Shown: one piece after another, positions 18,642-27,313 of the stretch
How positions within the stretch are numbered: position 1 is the stretch's first letter
How the letters are laid out: every line of letters starts with the position of its first letter
Origin: Tenacibaculum sp. 190524A02b
GTDB taxonomy: Bacteria > Bacteroidota > Bacteroidia > Flavobacteriales > Flavobacteriaceae
DNA length: 64,000 nt
Direction of reading: 5' to 3'
Assembly: GCF_964036645.1 (NCBI RefSeq)
Contig: NZ_OZ038525.1
Span: 3,290,001 to 3,354,000, forward strand
Position numbers and translations under genes: made by a program
The notes under the pieces: generated by a model
Told to the model about the DNA's origin: nothing
Databases searched by the model: none
What the model saw: the letters and a program-made list of their open reading frames with translations, nothing else

Positions 18642-19568
18642 ATGAGTAAATTATTAGCTGTTGGTACTGTAGCTTTTGATGCTATTGAAACGCCTTTTGG
18701 TAAAACGGATAAAATTTTAGGAGGTTCAGGAACATTTGTTGGTTTAGCAGCTGCTCAGTTTGGAGTAGAAACTGGAGTTGTTTCTGTAGTTGGTGGTGAC
18801 TTTCCTCAATCATATTTGGATATGATGGAAAACAAAGGAATTAACACTGATGGAATAGAAATTATTAAAGATGGTAAAACATTTTTCTGGAGTGGTAGGT
18901 ATCATAACGATATGAACTCAAGAGATACTTTAGTGACTGAATTAAATGTTTTAGAACATTTCCAGCCAGTTGTTCCGGAAAAGTTTAAAGATTCAAAAAT
19001 AGTAATGTTAGGGAATTTACACCCTTTAACACAAGCTTCTGTTTTAGACCAAATGAATGAGCGTCCGAAATTAGTGGTTTTAGACACCATGAACTTTTGG
19101 ATGGATATTGCTTTAAATGATTTACATGAAGTTTTAAAACGCATTGATGTAATTACTATTAACGATGAAGAAGCCCGTCAATTAAGTGGAGAGTATTCTT
19201 TAGTAAACGCTGCTAAGAAAATCCATGAAATGGGTCCTAAATATGTAGTTATTAAAAAAGGAGAACACGGTGCTTTACTTTTTAACGAAGGTAAAATGTT
19301 CTTTGCACCAGCATTGCCTTTAGCGGAAGTTTTTGACCCAACTGGAGCCGGAGATACGTTTGCAGGTGGTTTTTGCGGATATTTAGCTAAAACCGAAGAT
19401 GTTTCATTTGAAAACATGAAAAATGCCATTATTTATGGTTCTAATTTAGCTTCGTTCTGTGTAGAAAAGTTTGGAACACAACGCATGGAAGAGCTAAGCA
19501 AGGATGAAGTACGAGAGCGCTTACAGGCTTTTAAAGAACTAACACACTTTGACATAGAGTTATCATAA
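18642..19568 (+). CDS. PfkB-family sugar/nucleoside kinase
   Basis: The 308-residue protein is a ribokinase-like kinase. It has the N-terminal substrate lid region (ILGGSGTFVGLAAAQFGVET) and the family signature DPTGAGDTFAGGFCGYLA with the catalytic Asp (about residue 233-250). The ATP-side segment VVIKKGEHGALLF is also present. The substrate cannot be set from sequence; it could be a sugar or a nucleoside. Only a terminator and 72 bp separate it from the amidophosphoribosyltransferase, so a purine-linked role is possible but inferred. Confidence 0.88.
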   Translation: MSKLLAVGTVAFDAIETPFGKTDKILGGSGTFVGLAAAQFGVETGVVSVVGGDFPQSYLDMMENKGINTDGIEIIKDGKTFFWSGRYHNDMNSRDTLVTELNVLEHFQPVVPEKFKDSKIVMLGNLHPLTQASVLDQMNERPKLVVLDTMNFWMDIALNDLHEVLKRIDVITINDEEARQLSGEYSLVNAAKKIHEMGPKYVVIKKGEHGALLFNEGKMFFAPALPLAEVFDPTGAGDTFAGGFCGYLAKTEDVSFENMKNAIIYGSNLASFCVEKFGTQRMEELSKDEVRERLQAFKELTHFDIELS

Positions 19569-19570
19569 AC

Positions 19571-19602
19571 AAAGTCCGCAGGAAATCTGCGGACTTTTTT
19601 TT
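19571..19602 (+). terminator. Terminator after the PfkB kinase
   Basis: An 11-bp stem (AAAGTCCGCAG / CTGCGGACTTT) with a 5-nt loop and a T-run, directly after the stop at 19568. Confidence 0.92.
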
Positions 19603-19640
19603 CATACAACACACACAAACACAACTAAATACTTTGAAAA

Positions 19641-21539
19641 ATGAGTGACGCTTTAAAACATGAATGTGGAATTGCGATGGTTAGATTACTAAAGCCATTG
19701 GAATACTATAAAGAAAAATATGGTACTGCATTTTATGGTGTTAACAAAATGTACTTGCTTATGGAAAAGCAGCATAATCGTGGTCAAGATGGTGCTGGTA
19801 TAGCTAGTATTAAATTTAATGTGGAGCCAGGAACGAGATACATTAGTAGAATTCGTTCTAATAAATCACAACCAATTCAAGATATTTTCGGACAAATTAA
19901 TGAAAGAATTAATGGTGTTTTTGAAAAGAATCCTGATAAGATTAATGATGTACAATGGCAAGAAGAAAACATGCCTTACATTGGTAATTTATTCTTAGGA
20001 CATGTACGTTATGGAACTTTTGGAGGTAATAGTATAGAAAACGTCCATCCTTTTTTACGTCAAAGTAACTGGCGCCATCAAAGTTTAATTGTAGCTGGTA
20101 ACTTTAATATGACTAACTCTAAAGAATTAATGAAAGAGTTAATTGATTTAGGGCAACACCCAAAAGAATCTACCGATACAGTAACTGTAATGGAAAAAAT
20201 TGGTCATTTTTTAGAAGATCAAGTAGCTGACACATACTTAGATGCTAAAAAAGAAGGCTTAAATAAAAAAGATGCTTCACCCTTTATTGAAGAAAATTTA
20301 AATATTCAGCGAATTTTAAAACGTTCTTCTAGAAATTGGGATGGCGGTTATGCCATGGCTGGTTTACTTGGTCATGGAGATGCTTTTGTATTAAGAGATC
20401 CTGCTGCTATTAGACCTGCATTTTATTATAAAGATGATGAAGTGGTAGTTGTTGCTTCTGAACGTCCAGTAATACAAACAGTATTCAATGTAAAAATTGA
20501 TGAGATAAAGGAAATTGAAAGAGGACATGCCTTAATCATTAAAAAGAATGGAAAAATTTCTATGGATCCAATTTTGGATCAAAGACCTAAAAAAGCGTGT
20601 TCTTTTGAACGTATTTACTTCTCAAGAGGAAGTGATGCTAGTATTTATGAAGAGCGTAAAAATTTAGGTAAATATGTTTTTCCAGAAGTTTTAAAGTCTA
20701 TTAATAATGATTTAGAAAATACGGTTTTTACTTACATTCCAAATACTGCCGAAACTTCGTTTTTTGGAATGATGGAAGCTGCGGAAGATGTATTAAATCA
20801 ACAAAAAACAGAAGCTATTTTGGCTGGTGGCGGTAAACTTTCTAAAGAAAGAGTTATTGAAATTTTATCACAAAGACCTCGTTTTGAAAAAATAGCTATT
20901 AAAGATGCTAAACTTAGAACTTTTATTACGGATGATAGTAGTAGAGATGATTTAGTAGCGCATGTATATGACATTACGTACGGTGTTGTTAAACCTACAG
21001 ATAACTTAGTTATTATTGACGATAGTATTGTAAGAGGTACTACTCTAAAAAAGAGTATTATTAAAATTTTAGATCGTTTACAACCTAAAAAGATAGTTAT
21101 TGTTTCTTCTGCTCCTCAAATTAGATATCCTGATTGTTATGGTATTGACATGGCTAGAATTGGTGACTTTATTGCTTTTAAAGCTGCTTTAGAGCTTTTA
21201 AAAGAAACTAATCAGTATCATATTGTATATGACGTATACCAAAAATGCATTGCACAGCAGAAGAATAGCGATAAAGACATTGTAAACTACGTAAAAGAAA
21301 TTTATGCGCCTTTTACTGACGAGCAGATTTCTGGTAAAATTGCAGAAATGCTTAAAACTCCAGAAATTAAAGCGCAAGTAGAAGTGATTTACCAACCAGT
21401 AAGCAAGCTTCATAAAGCTTGTCCTGAAAACTTAGGAGATTGGTACTTTACTGGTGATTACCCTACTGATGGAGGACACCGAGTGGTAAACCAAGCATTC
21501 ATTAACTTTTATGAAGGAAACAACAAAAGAGCTTACTAA
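19641..21539 (+). CDS. purF: Amidophosphoribosyltransferase (long Bacteroidota form)
   Basis: The 632-residue protein has an N-terminal glutamine amidotransferase domain with the nucleophile Cys9 (KHECGIAMV), which implies removal of an 8-residue propeptide. MEKQHNRGQDGAGIA and LGHVRYGTFGG follow. The C-terminal phosphoribosyltransferase half carries the PRPP loop VIIDDSIVRGTTLKKSI (about residue 455-470). PurF makes phosphoribosylamine from PRPP and glutamine, the first committed step of purine synthesis. It is longer than the approximately 500-residue enterobacterial enzyme, with extra sequence after the PRPP loop and in the middle. It is expressed as its own unit between two terminators. 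Confidence 0.9.
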   Translation: MSDALKHECGIAMVRLLKPLEYYKEKYGTAFYGVNKMYLLMEKQHNRGQDGAGIASIKFNVEPGTRYISRIRSNKSQPIQDIFGQINERINGVFEKNPDKINDVQWQEENMPYIGNLFLGHVRYGTFGGNSIENVHPFLRQSNWRHQSLIVAGNFNMTNSKELMKELIDLGQHPKESTDTVTVMEKIGHFLEDQVADTYLDAKKEGLNKKDASPFIEENLNIQRILKRSSRNWDGGYAMAGLLGHGDAFVLRDPAAIRPAFYYKDDEVVVVASERPVIQTVFNVKIDEIKEIERGHALIIKKNGKISMDPILDQRPKKACSFERIYFSRGSDASIYEERKNLGKYVFPEVLKSINNDLENTVFTYIPNTAETSFFGMMEAAEDVLNQQKTEAILAGGGKLSKERVIEILSQRPRFEKIAIKDAKLRTFITDDSSRDDLVAHVYDITYGVVKPTDNLVIIDDSIVRGTTLKKSIIKILDRLQPKKIVIVSSAPQIRYPDCYGIDMARIGDFIAFKAALELLKETNQYHIVYDVYQKCIAQQKNSDKDIVNYVKEIYAPFTDEQISGKIAEMLKTPEIKAQVEVIYQPVSKLHKACPENLGDWYFTGDYPTDGGHRVVNQAFINFYEGNNKRAY

Positions 21540-21543
21540 ATAC

Positions 21544-21575
21544 AAATCCCGATTTAACCAATCGGGATTTTTTTA
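21544..21575 (+). terminator. Terminator after purF
   Basis: An 11-bp stem (AAATCCCGATT / AATCGGGATTT) with a 5-nt loop and a T-run, 5 bp after the purF stop. Confidence 0.92.
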
Positions 21576-21930
21576 TTTAATTGCTATTTTCTAAAATAGC
21601 ATCTTCTATATCTTCAAAAATTGATATAATATCTGAGTATCCTATGAAATCTTATGCTATGTAACCCAACTTTGCTGAATCAGATTTGATTCTTAGTAAA
21701 GATAATGTTACTGACACAGTTACTGTATTCCCAAAACATAAAAGAGAAAACCATTGTTGTTGTATAATTGATTTTTCTTATTAGTAAACTTAGCATTAAA
21801 CTAAAGCACAGGGAATAATATTCGCATTTATTCTGAAATCAAAAAACATCGTACAAATAGGTCTGTTTATATACAAACGGACATTAATTTATTAGAATTC
21901 TAGTAGTTTTACTATAAAACTAACCTACTC
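21576..21930. other. Intergenic region: possible gene remnant plus araC promoter
   Basis: The left part (about 21580-21645) reads on the minus strand as the tail of a coding region (GYSDIISIFEDIEDAILENSN then stop), but upstream frames are broken, so it may be a decayed gene. The right part holds the palindrome at 21861-21882 and a promoter-like box at 21904-21911. Confidence 0.35.
21861..21882 (+). promoter_or_regulatory. Palindromic candidate operator upstream of araC-type gene
   Basis: An imperfect 22-bp inverted repeat (GTC...GAC outer arms, core TGTTTATATACAAAC), 48 nt before the AraC start. A sequence with the same layout is found upstream of the neighbouring lipoprotein gene (23060-23081). 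In both cases the left edge of the palindrome is exactly 43 bp before the first base of a TAnnTTT-type box. Confidence 0.6.
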
Positions 21931-23055
21931 ATGAATATTGGATTTTTAGAACTTATTTTATTCTTAGGCATTAGTCAAGGGATTTTCTTAGCTAGTACAC
22001 TACAATTCATACATAAAAACAATAAAGTAGCCAACAACACATTGTCTTTACTCCTTCTTATTATTTCAATAATGCTTCTAGGAAGGTTTTGTTATTTTAA
22101 ATACGCTACTAACATACAATTTTATAGGTTCACCGAATTTGTAGATATTATCATTTTCTTTTTTGGCCCCTTATTATACACCTATGTCAGACGACTAATA
22201 GTGCAGGACTCAAAAAGGTTTCAATTACCATTCTATCATTATACCCTTCCTTTATTTCACTTTCTTTTTTTTCTTTACACACTCAGTTATAACAATTCAT
22301 CTTACAACAAATTACTTCGATTAGGTGTTTTAAATGGTGTTTATTTTATTATAGAACTTTTGGGTATTTTATCCGTAATTTTTTACATCTTAAAATCACT
22401 CATCTTACTTTCTAGATTTAGAAAAGCAGAAAAAAATAATTTGTCTTACCATCAAGCTATCAGTGTTTTTTTACATTGCTTACTGTTGGGTATTTCAATT
22501 TTTGTAACGCTTTGGCTTTGCAGTTTTTTAAACAGAAACTTACAACTATCATTAGTTTCAAATTACATAAACTACAACTCTGTTTGGGTTAGTATTTCTT
22601 TATTTATTTACATTGTGAGTTTTTTTAGTTTAAAGCAACCTGAAATATTTAGAGTGCAACCTCTAGAAAAAATTACAGAGAAAAAAGAACGAATAGATAA
22701 AATAGAACTAGAACGTTTAAAAAATGATTTAGAGTTTTTAATGATTCAAGAAAAAATTTATTTAGATCATCAACTTTCATTAACTCAATTAGCTAAAAAA
22801 TTAAACACAACTACTAATAACACTTCATGGCTACTTAATAATGTTCATAAATCTAGTTTTTATGACTATGTAAACTCTTATAGAGTGCAAGCTTTTATTG
22901 AAAAAATCCATAATGGAGAATATAAGAAACATACAATCTTAGCACTTTCACTAGATGTTGGTTTCAGTTCAAAATCAACATTTAATAAGGTATTTAAAGA
23001 AATCACACAACAAACACCTTCTGGTTTTATAAAAAGCATAGCACACTCTCCTTAA
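21931..23055 (+). CDS. Membrane-bound AraC-family regulator (7TM-type N-terminus)
   Basis: The 374-residue protein has about seven hydrophobic segments in residues 1-235, then an AraC/XylS helix-turn-helix domain in residues about 265-370. The second helix-turn-helix region contains LALSLDVGFSSKSTFNKVFK and TQQTPSGF, the classic AraC ending. Such membrane-anchored AraC proteins are common in Flavobacteriia and are thought to sense an envelope or extracellular signal. It precedes a lipoprotein gene by 80 bp, and the two share a palindrome, which suggests autoregulation plus control of the lipoprotein. Confidence 0.88.
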   Translation: MNIGFLELILFLGISQGIFLASTLQFIHKNNKVANNTLSLLLLIISIMLLGRFCYFKYATNIQFYRFTEFVDIIIFFFGPLLYTYVRRLIVQDSKRFQLPFYHYTLPLFHFLFFLYTLSYNNSSYNKLLRLGVLNGVYFIIELLGILSVIFYILKSLILLSRFRKAEKNNLSYHQAISVFLHCLLLGISIFVTLWLCSFLNRNLQLSLVSNYINYNSVWVSISLFIYIVSFFSLKQPEIFRVQPLEKITEKKERIDKIELERLKNDLEFLMIQEKIYLDHQLSLTQLAKKLNTTTNNTSWLLNNVHKSSFYDYVNSYRVQAFIEKIHNGEYKKHTILALSLDVGFSSKSTFNKVFKEITQQTPSGFIKSIAHSP

Positions 23056-23059
23056 AATA

Positions 23060-23081
23060 GTCCATCTGTATACAGAATGTC
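23060..23081 (+). promoter_or_regulatory. Palindromic candidate operator upstream of the lipoprotein gene
   Basis: It holds a perfect 12-bp palindrome TCTGTATACAGA inside a 22-bp element with GTC at both left and right edges. It aligns base for base, mostly with transitions, to 21861-21882, and lies 54 nt before the lipoprotein start. Confidence 0.6.
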
Positions 23082-23102
23082 GATTACCACTGTTTTAAGA
23101 AA

Positions 23103-23110
23103 TAGTTTTG
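23103..23110 (+). promoter_or_regulatory. Candidate -7 box of the lipoprotein gene
   Basis: It reads TAGTTTTG, matching TAnnTTTG. The araC promoter has TAGTTTTA at the same distance from its palindrome (21904-21911). Neither promoter has a TTG at -33, as expected if an activator bound to the palindrome replaces that contact. Confidence 0.5.
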
Positions 23111-23135
23111 GCTTTGAACTATAAATCTAACCATT

Positions 23136-24038
23136 ATGAAAAAAACTATTTCATTATTACTTATTATTATTGGACTATCTGCTTGCACAGACAACGAATT
23201 TCCAAGAGTGCCAAAGGTAGAAACTATCACATCTGATTTATTAGGGAATGATGCTGTTTCATTAGATAAACATGGAAACATATTTGTTTCTGAATTTGGT
23301 GTTTTTGGAGAAACAGGCGGCTCTGGTACTCGAATTTTTAAAGTTACAAAAAACGGCGTTGTTTCTGAAGCAGTAACAAACTTAAGCGGTCCTTTAGGGA
23401 ATGCCATAGATGCTAAAGGAAATATTTATGTAAATGATGCTAATAACCTCAGTAATGGTAATGTTTTAAAAATTTCTAAAAAAGGAAAACGAACTATTCT
23501 AGCTACTATTGATGGCTTTCCTTCTGGGTTAACTATTGATAAAAACAATAACATCTATGTTTCAAACTTTTCAGCTCCAACAGTACATAAAATCTCTCCT
23601 GATGGGACAGTTAGCCTATTTGCTTCTGATCCTAGATTAGCGGGTTGTGTTGGGATTGATTTTGATATTTCTGGAAATATAATTGTAGGGAATTTTGCTA
23701 CAGCCGATATTTTATCCATTTCCCCTAATGGGGAAGTATCATTAGTTACTAACATCCCAAATATTGTCGTTCAAGGGTTTGGAATTGGCTATATAACTGT
23801 TATTAAAAATACAGTATTTGCTACTGGAATTGGTGTGAATAAAATTTTTAAAGTTTCTATACCTGACGGAAGCTTTTCAGAATTAGTAGGTACTGGCGAA
23901 CTTAAAACGATTGATGGTGATTTTTCTGAAGCTGCTTTTAGCAACCCAAATGGAATTACCGCGGATAAAAAGAACAAAATTCTCTATGTTTCTGAATTTG
24001 GAAACACTGCTTTAAGAAAAATTTATCTCCCTAAATAA
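23136..24038 (+). CDS. NHL/SMP-30-like beta-propeller lipoprotein
   Basis: The 300-residue protein has a lipoprotein signal with lipobox LSAC (residues about 14-17). A beta-propeller follows: repeated blades such as DAVSLDKHGNIFVSEFGVFG, AIDAKGNIYVND, GLTIDKNNNIYVSNFSAPTV and GITADKKNKILYVSEFGN. The repeats resemble NHL/SMP-30 gluconolactonase-type propellers. The substrate is unknown. It follows the AraC-type regulator and shares its palindrome, so it is probably the regulated target. Confidence 0.82.
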   Translation: MKKTISLLLIIIGLSACTDNEFPRVPKVETITSDLLGNDAVSLDKHGNIFVSEFGVFGETGGSGTRIFKVTKNGVVSEAVTNLSGPLGNAIDAKGNIYVNDANNLSNGNVLKISKKGKRTILATIDGFPSGLTIDKNNNIYVSNFSAPTVHKISPDGTVSLFASDPRLAGCVGIDFDISGNIIVGNFATADILSISPNGEVSLVTNIPNIVVQGFGIGYITVIKNTVFATGIGVNKIFKVSIPDGSFSELVGTGELKTIDGDFSEAAFSNPNGITADKKNKILYVSEFGNTALRKIYLPK

Positions 24039-24055
24039 CAGCTAAACGTTACATT

Positions 24056-24094
24056 AAATAAAGTCATACAAAATAAGTGTGACTTTATTTCAAG
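24056..24094 (+). terminator. Terminator after the propeller lipoprotein
   Basis: A 14-bp stem with one G-T pair (AAATAAAGTCATAC / GTGTGACTTTATTT), 17 nt after the stop, ending in T-rich sequence. Confidence 0.75.
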
Positions 24095-24108
24095 TTCTTA
24101 ACCTACAG

Positions 24109-24220
24109 AATCACTATGCACTAGGAAACTTAAAAATGTAAGCTTACAAAAGCTTCCTGCATTGTGAAATACCTCTTGCATCAAATACAGAATCGTCATA
24201 CACCAAGAAATGACTTCTGT
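24109..24220 (+). promoter_or_regulatory. Two structured hairpins upstream of moaD
   Basis: Hairpin 1 pairs TCACTATGCA (24111-24120) with TGCATTGTGA (24158-24167), continues with AGGAAACT against AGCTTCCT, and encloses a 12-bp palindrome TGTAAGCTTACA. Hairpin 2 pairs ACAGAA and GTCAT (24187-24199) with ATGAC and TTCTGT (24210-24220). They end 90 nt before the GTG start of moaD. Role unknown. Confidence 0.45.
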
Positions 24221-24309
24221 AAACTTTCAAGACACTATTGTTCTGGTAAAATAGCTTTTGTAACTTTGTTTATAGGAATAGCTTATTTTCAAGCTTAAAA
24301 AACAAATTA

Positions 24310-24552
24310 GTGAACATTCAATTATTAGCTTTTGGTATTGTTAGAGACATCCTTAATACATCTTCTACCAGCATAAACGTTCCAGAAAGGATTATAGTTA
24401 AAGATTTTAAAATACATTTAATAGAAACATTTCCAAAAATGAAAAATGTTAGTTCTTTTGCTATTGCTGTAAATGAGTCTTATGCACAAGACAGCACTGT
24501 GCTACAAGAAAATGATGTTGTAGCTATTATCCCACCTGTAAGTGGCGGATAA
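24310..24552 (+). CDS. moaD: MoaD/ThiS-type sulfur carrier (molybdopterin synthase small subunit)
   Basis: The 80-residue ubiquitin-like protein starts with GTG (no upstream ATG fits) and ends in the thiocarboxylate-forming PPVSGG tail. LLAFGIVRDILN and AIAVNESYAQDSTVLQENDV are typical MoaD segments. With MoaE it donates sulfur to precursor Z to make molybdopterin. The partner MoaE gene is about 16 kb away in this window (40841-41263) rather than adjacent. Other molybdenum cofactor genes are not seen here. ThiS is excluded because it is shorter and has a different N-terminus. Confidence 0.85.
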   Translation: MNIQLLAFGIVRDILNTSSTSINVPERIIVKDFKIHLIETFPKMKNVSSFAIAVNESYAQDSTVLQENDVVAIIPPVSGG

Positions 24553-24567
24553 TTTTACAAAAAACAA

Positions 24568-24840
24568 TTATTTTTTTAAATATTTACCTACAAAGAAAGT
24601 TCCAAAAGGTAGTATAGAAAGCAAACAAACTATACCAAAAGTTTTTCCATTCCAATTCAACTCATATTTAAGCATAATAGCTATAATTATATAAGCCACA
24701 AAAAGAAGCCCATGCGGCATACCTAGAAGTTTTACATATTCTGGATTGCCTTGTAGGTATTTAATAGGCACGGCAATAAATAATAATAAGATATAAGAGA
24801 TTCCTTCTAAAAAACTAACGATTTTAAATACGTTTATCAT
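24568..24840 (-). CDS. DUF3817 small membrane protein
   Basis: The 90-residue protein has three membrane segments and the DUF3817 pattern (FLEGISYILLLFIAVPIKYL, GMPHGLLFVAY). Function not known. It starts 8 bp after the TonB-receptor gene, as last member of the porZ-recO-receptor-DUF3817 run. Confidence 0.85.
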   Translation of the reverse strand: MINVFKIVSFLEGISYILLLFIAVPIKYLQGNPEYVKLLGMPHGLLFVAYIIIAIMLKYELNWNGKTFGIVCLLSILPFGTFFVGKYLKK

Positions 24841-24848
24841 GTTTGGTT

Positions 24849-27311
24849 TTATAAATTTACGTTGACTGCTATAGAGAAATTTCTTCCTGGTGCTGAGATA
24901 CCAGAAGCAAATTCTTTATAATGTTCATCAAATAGGTTATTTACACTTGCTTGTACAAATATATTCTGTTTTACTTTATATCTTCCATAAAGCCCTACTA
25001 CCATCCAACTAGGTGTGCCATAATACTTATCCACATCTTTATCAGCGTTTTCATTTATTACTGGTGTTTGTTGATGGTTGTCTATTCCTTCATTTATATT
25101 GTAATCCTTGATATCTTTTTTCGCATTGAAAATCAAATTTGCACCACCTTCAAACTTTTTATTTGTATAATTTACTTCAAAGTTTCCAAATAAAGGCGGA
25201 ATAGAGGACATAGGTTCTTTTAAATCATAACTCTCTCCTTTCGTATATGTTATAAACCCTGAAGTATTCCAATTTTCATGTAATTTACCTTGATAACTGA
25301 CAGTAGCTCCTGTAACATAAGCATTTCCTTTATTTACATTAGCCACAATAGCTCCTTCTTCTCCATCAAATAATATTTTTCCACTTCCTCCTAACTCAAA
25401 CGCTTCTCTGTAAATGTAATTATCTAATAATGTATAAAACACATTTGCCCCTATTCTAAATCTTCTGTTATTAAAATATTTCTGTATTCCAACTTCAGCA
25501 TTATAAGCATGTTCTGGTTTTAAATCTACGTTTGGCACCGTTACCTTACCACTTTTTTCCCTTACTTTACCTACATCATCAATATTGGGCGAACGGAAAC
25601 CTGAAGATAAAACCGCGTTTAACTGCCAAGTTTTATTGGGTTTAAACACATAGCCAATTGTTGCTGTTAAGGCTGTATTATTTAGACTAATATCATTATC
25701 AGGAAGTTGAATAAACTGCTCGTCATTCCATTTAGCAGTTAAATTAGTGTTTGTTAAACGAACACCTGTATTCAAAGTAGATCTACTGTTTATATCTTGC
25801 CTATAATCTACATATAAAGCAGAGCTTAAGTAACTACTTCCTCCATCTGCATATCTTGATTGCACTCCAAAATTCCCATTAAAACCAACTACCTCATCAT
25901 TTACTACATCTAGTGTTTTCCCATATGAATATGACCCAACATCATTATAAGCTACTTCAAAACCATAACCTAAATTCCTTTTTTTTGCTAATGGTACCGA
26001 AAAATCTCCGTTAATACTATATATGTGAACAGTTTCCTCCCTGTATGATCTATCAAAGCTTCCAAACTTACGTTGTATTCTACTTTCTTCTATATTTTGA
26101 TAAGCTACCGTAAATACTCCTTTCTCAATCCATGATTTCTTAGGGTTGATTTCTAGTTGTGGAGAAATCAACAAACGTTTTTGAGGACCGTAGTACCATT
26201 CAGCAAATTTCAGGTTTCCAGATTTCAACTCCATTAGTTTATCAAACCGTGGAACATCCGAAGAGGTTGAATATTGTAAATTAAGTTTAAAGTCTGTTTT
26301 TTTAGATAAAGGTATATAGAATTTTTGTAAAACATCTGTTTGGCTAAATCCTGTGTTTTTTTGGAGGTTCACATTAGTATTAGCTAATGGATTTTCGCTA
26401 TAATTTCCGTTTAAATTATCCGAATAAAAAGGAACCTTACCCCAATTTTGAAACCCATGGGATCTATTTTCTCCCATAGTTAAATCACCAAAATTACTGT
26501 ATGAAACACTTGTAAAAGACGCCCATTTTTTAAACCTTAATTCTGTGGACAAAGTGTTTGTTGTTTCGTTATTTACCGAGCTATACCTTGAATACAGCGA
26601 CGTTAAAACCTCATTTTTTTCTGAAATCTTTGGTGTTTTCGTAAAATAATGAATCACCCCTCCTAAGGCATCAGAACCATACATTACAGAAGATGGCCCA
26701 AAAATCACTTCAGTTCTATCAAGTAAATTTGGTGCTACTGTTATTGAGTTTTGCAAGTGTCCTTTTCTATAAATTGCATTATTCATTCGCACTCCATCAA
26801 CAACCAATAACACACGATTACTTTCCATTCCTCTTAAAACTGGGCTACCTCCTCCAAATTGAGATTTCTGTACTTTTATACCAGGAATATTAGCCAATAA
26901 ATCCGCTGATGTTTGTGGCGAAACTTTTTCAATATCTTTAGCTGTAATTACTGCTATTTGTTCTGCAATTCGGTTTGCTTTTTCATTATTTTTAAAAGCA
27001 GAAAGCACAACCTCATTTAACTGTTCTGATTGTTTAGATAGGTAAACCTGATAGTTATTAAGTTTAGCTATAGATTTTTTTAACTGATATTCTGCATAAG
27101 CTACATGAGAAAAAATAAGCAATTCTTCTTCTTTAAACGATGTTATATTTACTTCTCCATTTTCATTGGTTATAGACGATTTTGACTTATTTGGGTTGAA
27201 AACAGCAACAGCGTCAATAGGCTTACCAGTTTCAGCATCAATAACTGTTAATGTTTGGGAAAACATTGGAGTAATTGTAATAAAAAAAAGTATGGCTATT
27301 ATCTGCTTCAT
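24849..27311 (-). CDS. TonB-dependent outer-membrane receptor (heme/siderophore-type)
   Basis: The 820-residue protein has a signal peptide (IIAILFFITITPMFS) and a carboxypeptidase-like domain (about 20-95). The plug is at about 110-220 (SADLLANIPGIKVQKS and VMYGSDALGGVIHYFTKTP). A 22-strand barrel ends ISAPGRNFSIAVNVNL. The conserved segment SSGFRSPNIDDVGKVR is frequent in heme/hemoglobin-type receptors, so heme or iron uptake is a reasonable guess; the ligand is not proven by sequence. Its start is 2 bp after recO. Confidence 0.85.
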   Translation of the reverse strand: MKQIIAILFFITITPMFSQTLTVIDAETGKPIDAVAVFNPNKSKSSITNENGEVNITSFKEEELLIFSHVAYAEYQLKKSIAKLNNYQVYLSKQSEQLNEVVLSAFKNNEKANRIAEQIAVITAKDIEKVSPQTSADLLANIPGIKVQKSQFGGGSPVLRGMESNRVLLVVDGVRMNNAIYRKGHLQNSITVAPNLLDRTEVIFGPSSVMYGSDALGGVIHYFTKTPKISEKNEVLTSLYSRYSSVNNETTNTLSTELRFKKWASFTSVSYSNFGDLTMGENRSHGFQNWGKVPFYSDNLNGNYSENPLANTNVNLQKNTGFSQTDVLQKFYIPLSKKTDFKLNLQYSTSSDVPRFDKLMELKSGNLKFAEWYYGPQKRLLISPQLEINPKKSWIEKGVFTVAYQNIEESRIQRKFGSFDRSYREETVHIYSINGDFSVPLAKKRNLGYGFEVAYNDVGSYSYGKTLDVVNDEVVGFNGNFGVQSRYADGGSSYLSSALYVDYRQDINSRSTLNTGVRLTNTNLTAKWNDEQFIQLPDNDISLNNTALTATIGYVFKPNKTWQLNAVLSSGFRSPNIDDVGKVREKSGKVTVPNVDLKPEHAYNAEVGIQKYFNNRRFRIGANVFYTLLDNYIYREAFELGGSGKILFDGEEGAIVANVNKGNAYVTGATVSYQGKLHENWNTSGFITYTKGESYDLKEPMSSIPPLFGNFEVNYTNKKFEGGANLIFNAKKDIKDYNINEGIDNHQQTPVINENADKDVDKYYGTPSWMVVGLYGRYKVKQNIFVQASVNNLFDEHYKEFASGISAPGRNFSIAVNVNL

Positions 27312-27313
27312 AA

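Noticed and set aside
21580..21645. Minus-strand tail-like frame (IFEDIEDAILENSN)
   Set aside because: Too short and without an intact upstream frame; kept only as a possible remnant in the intergenic entry.
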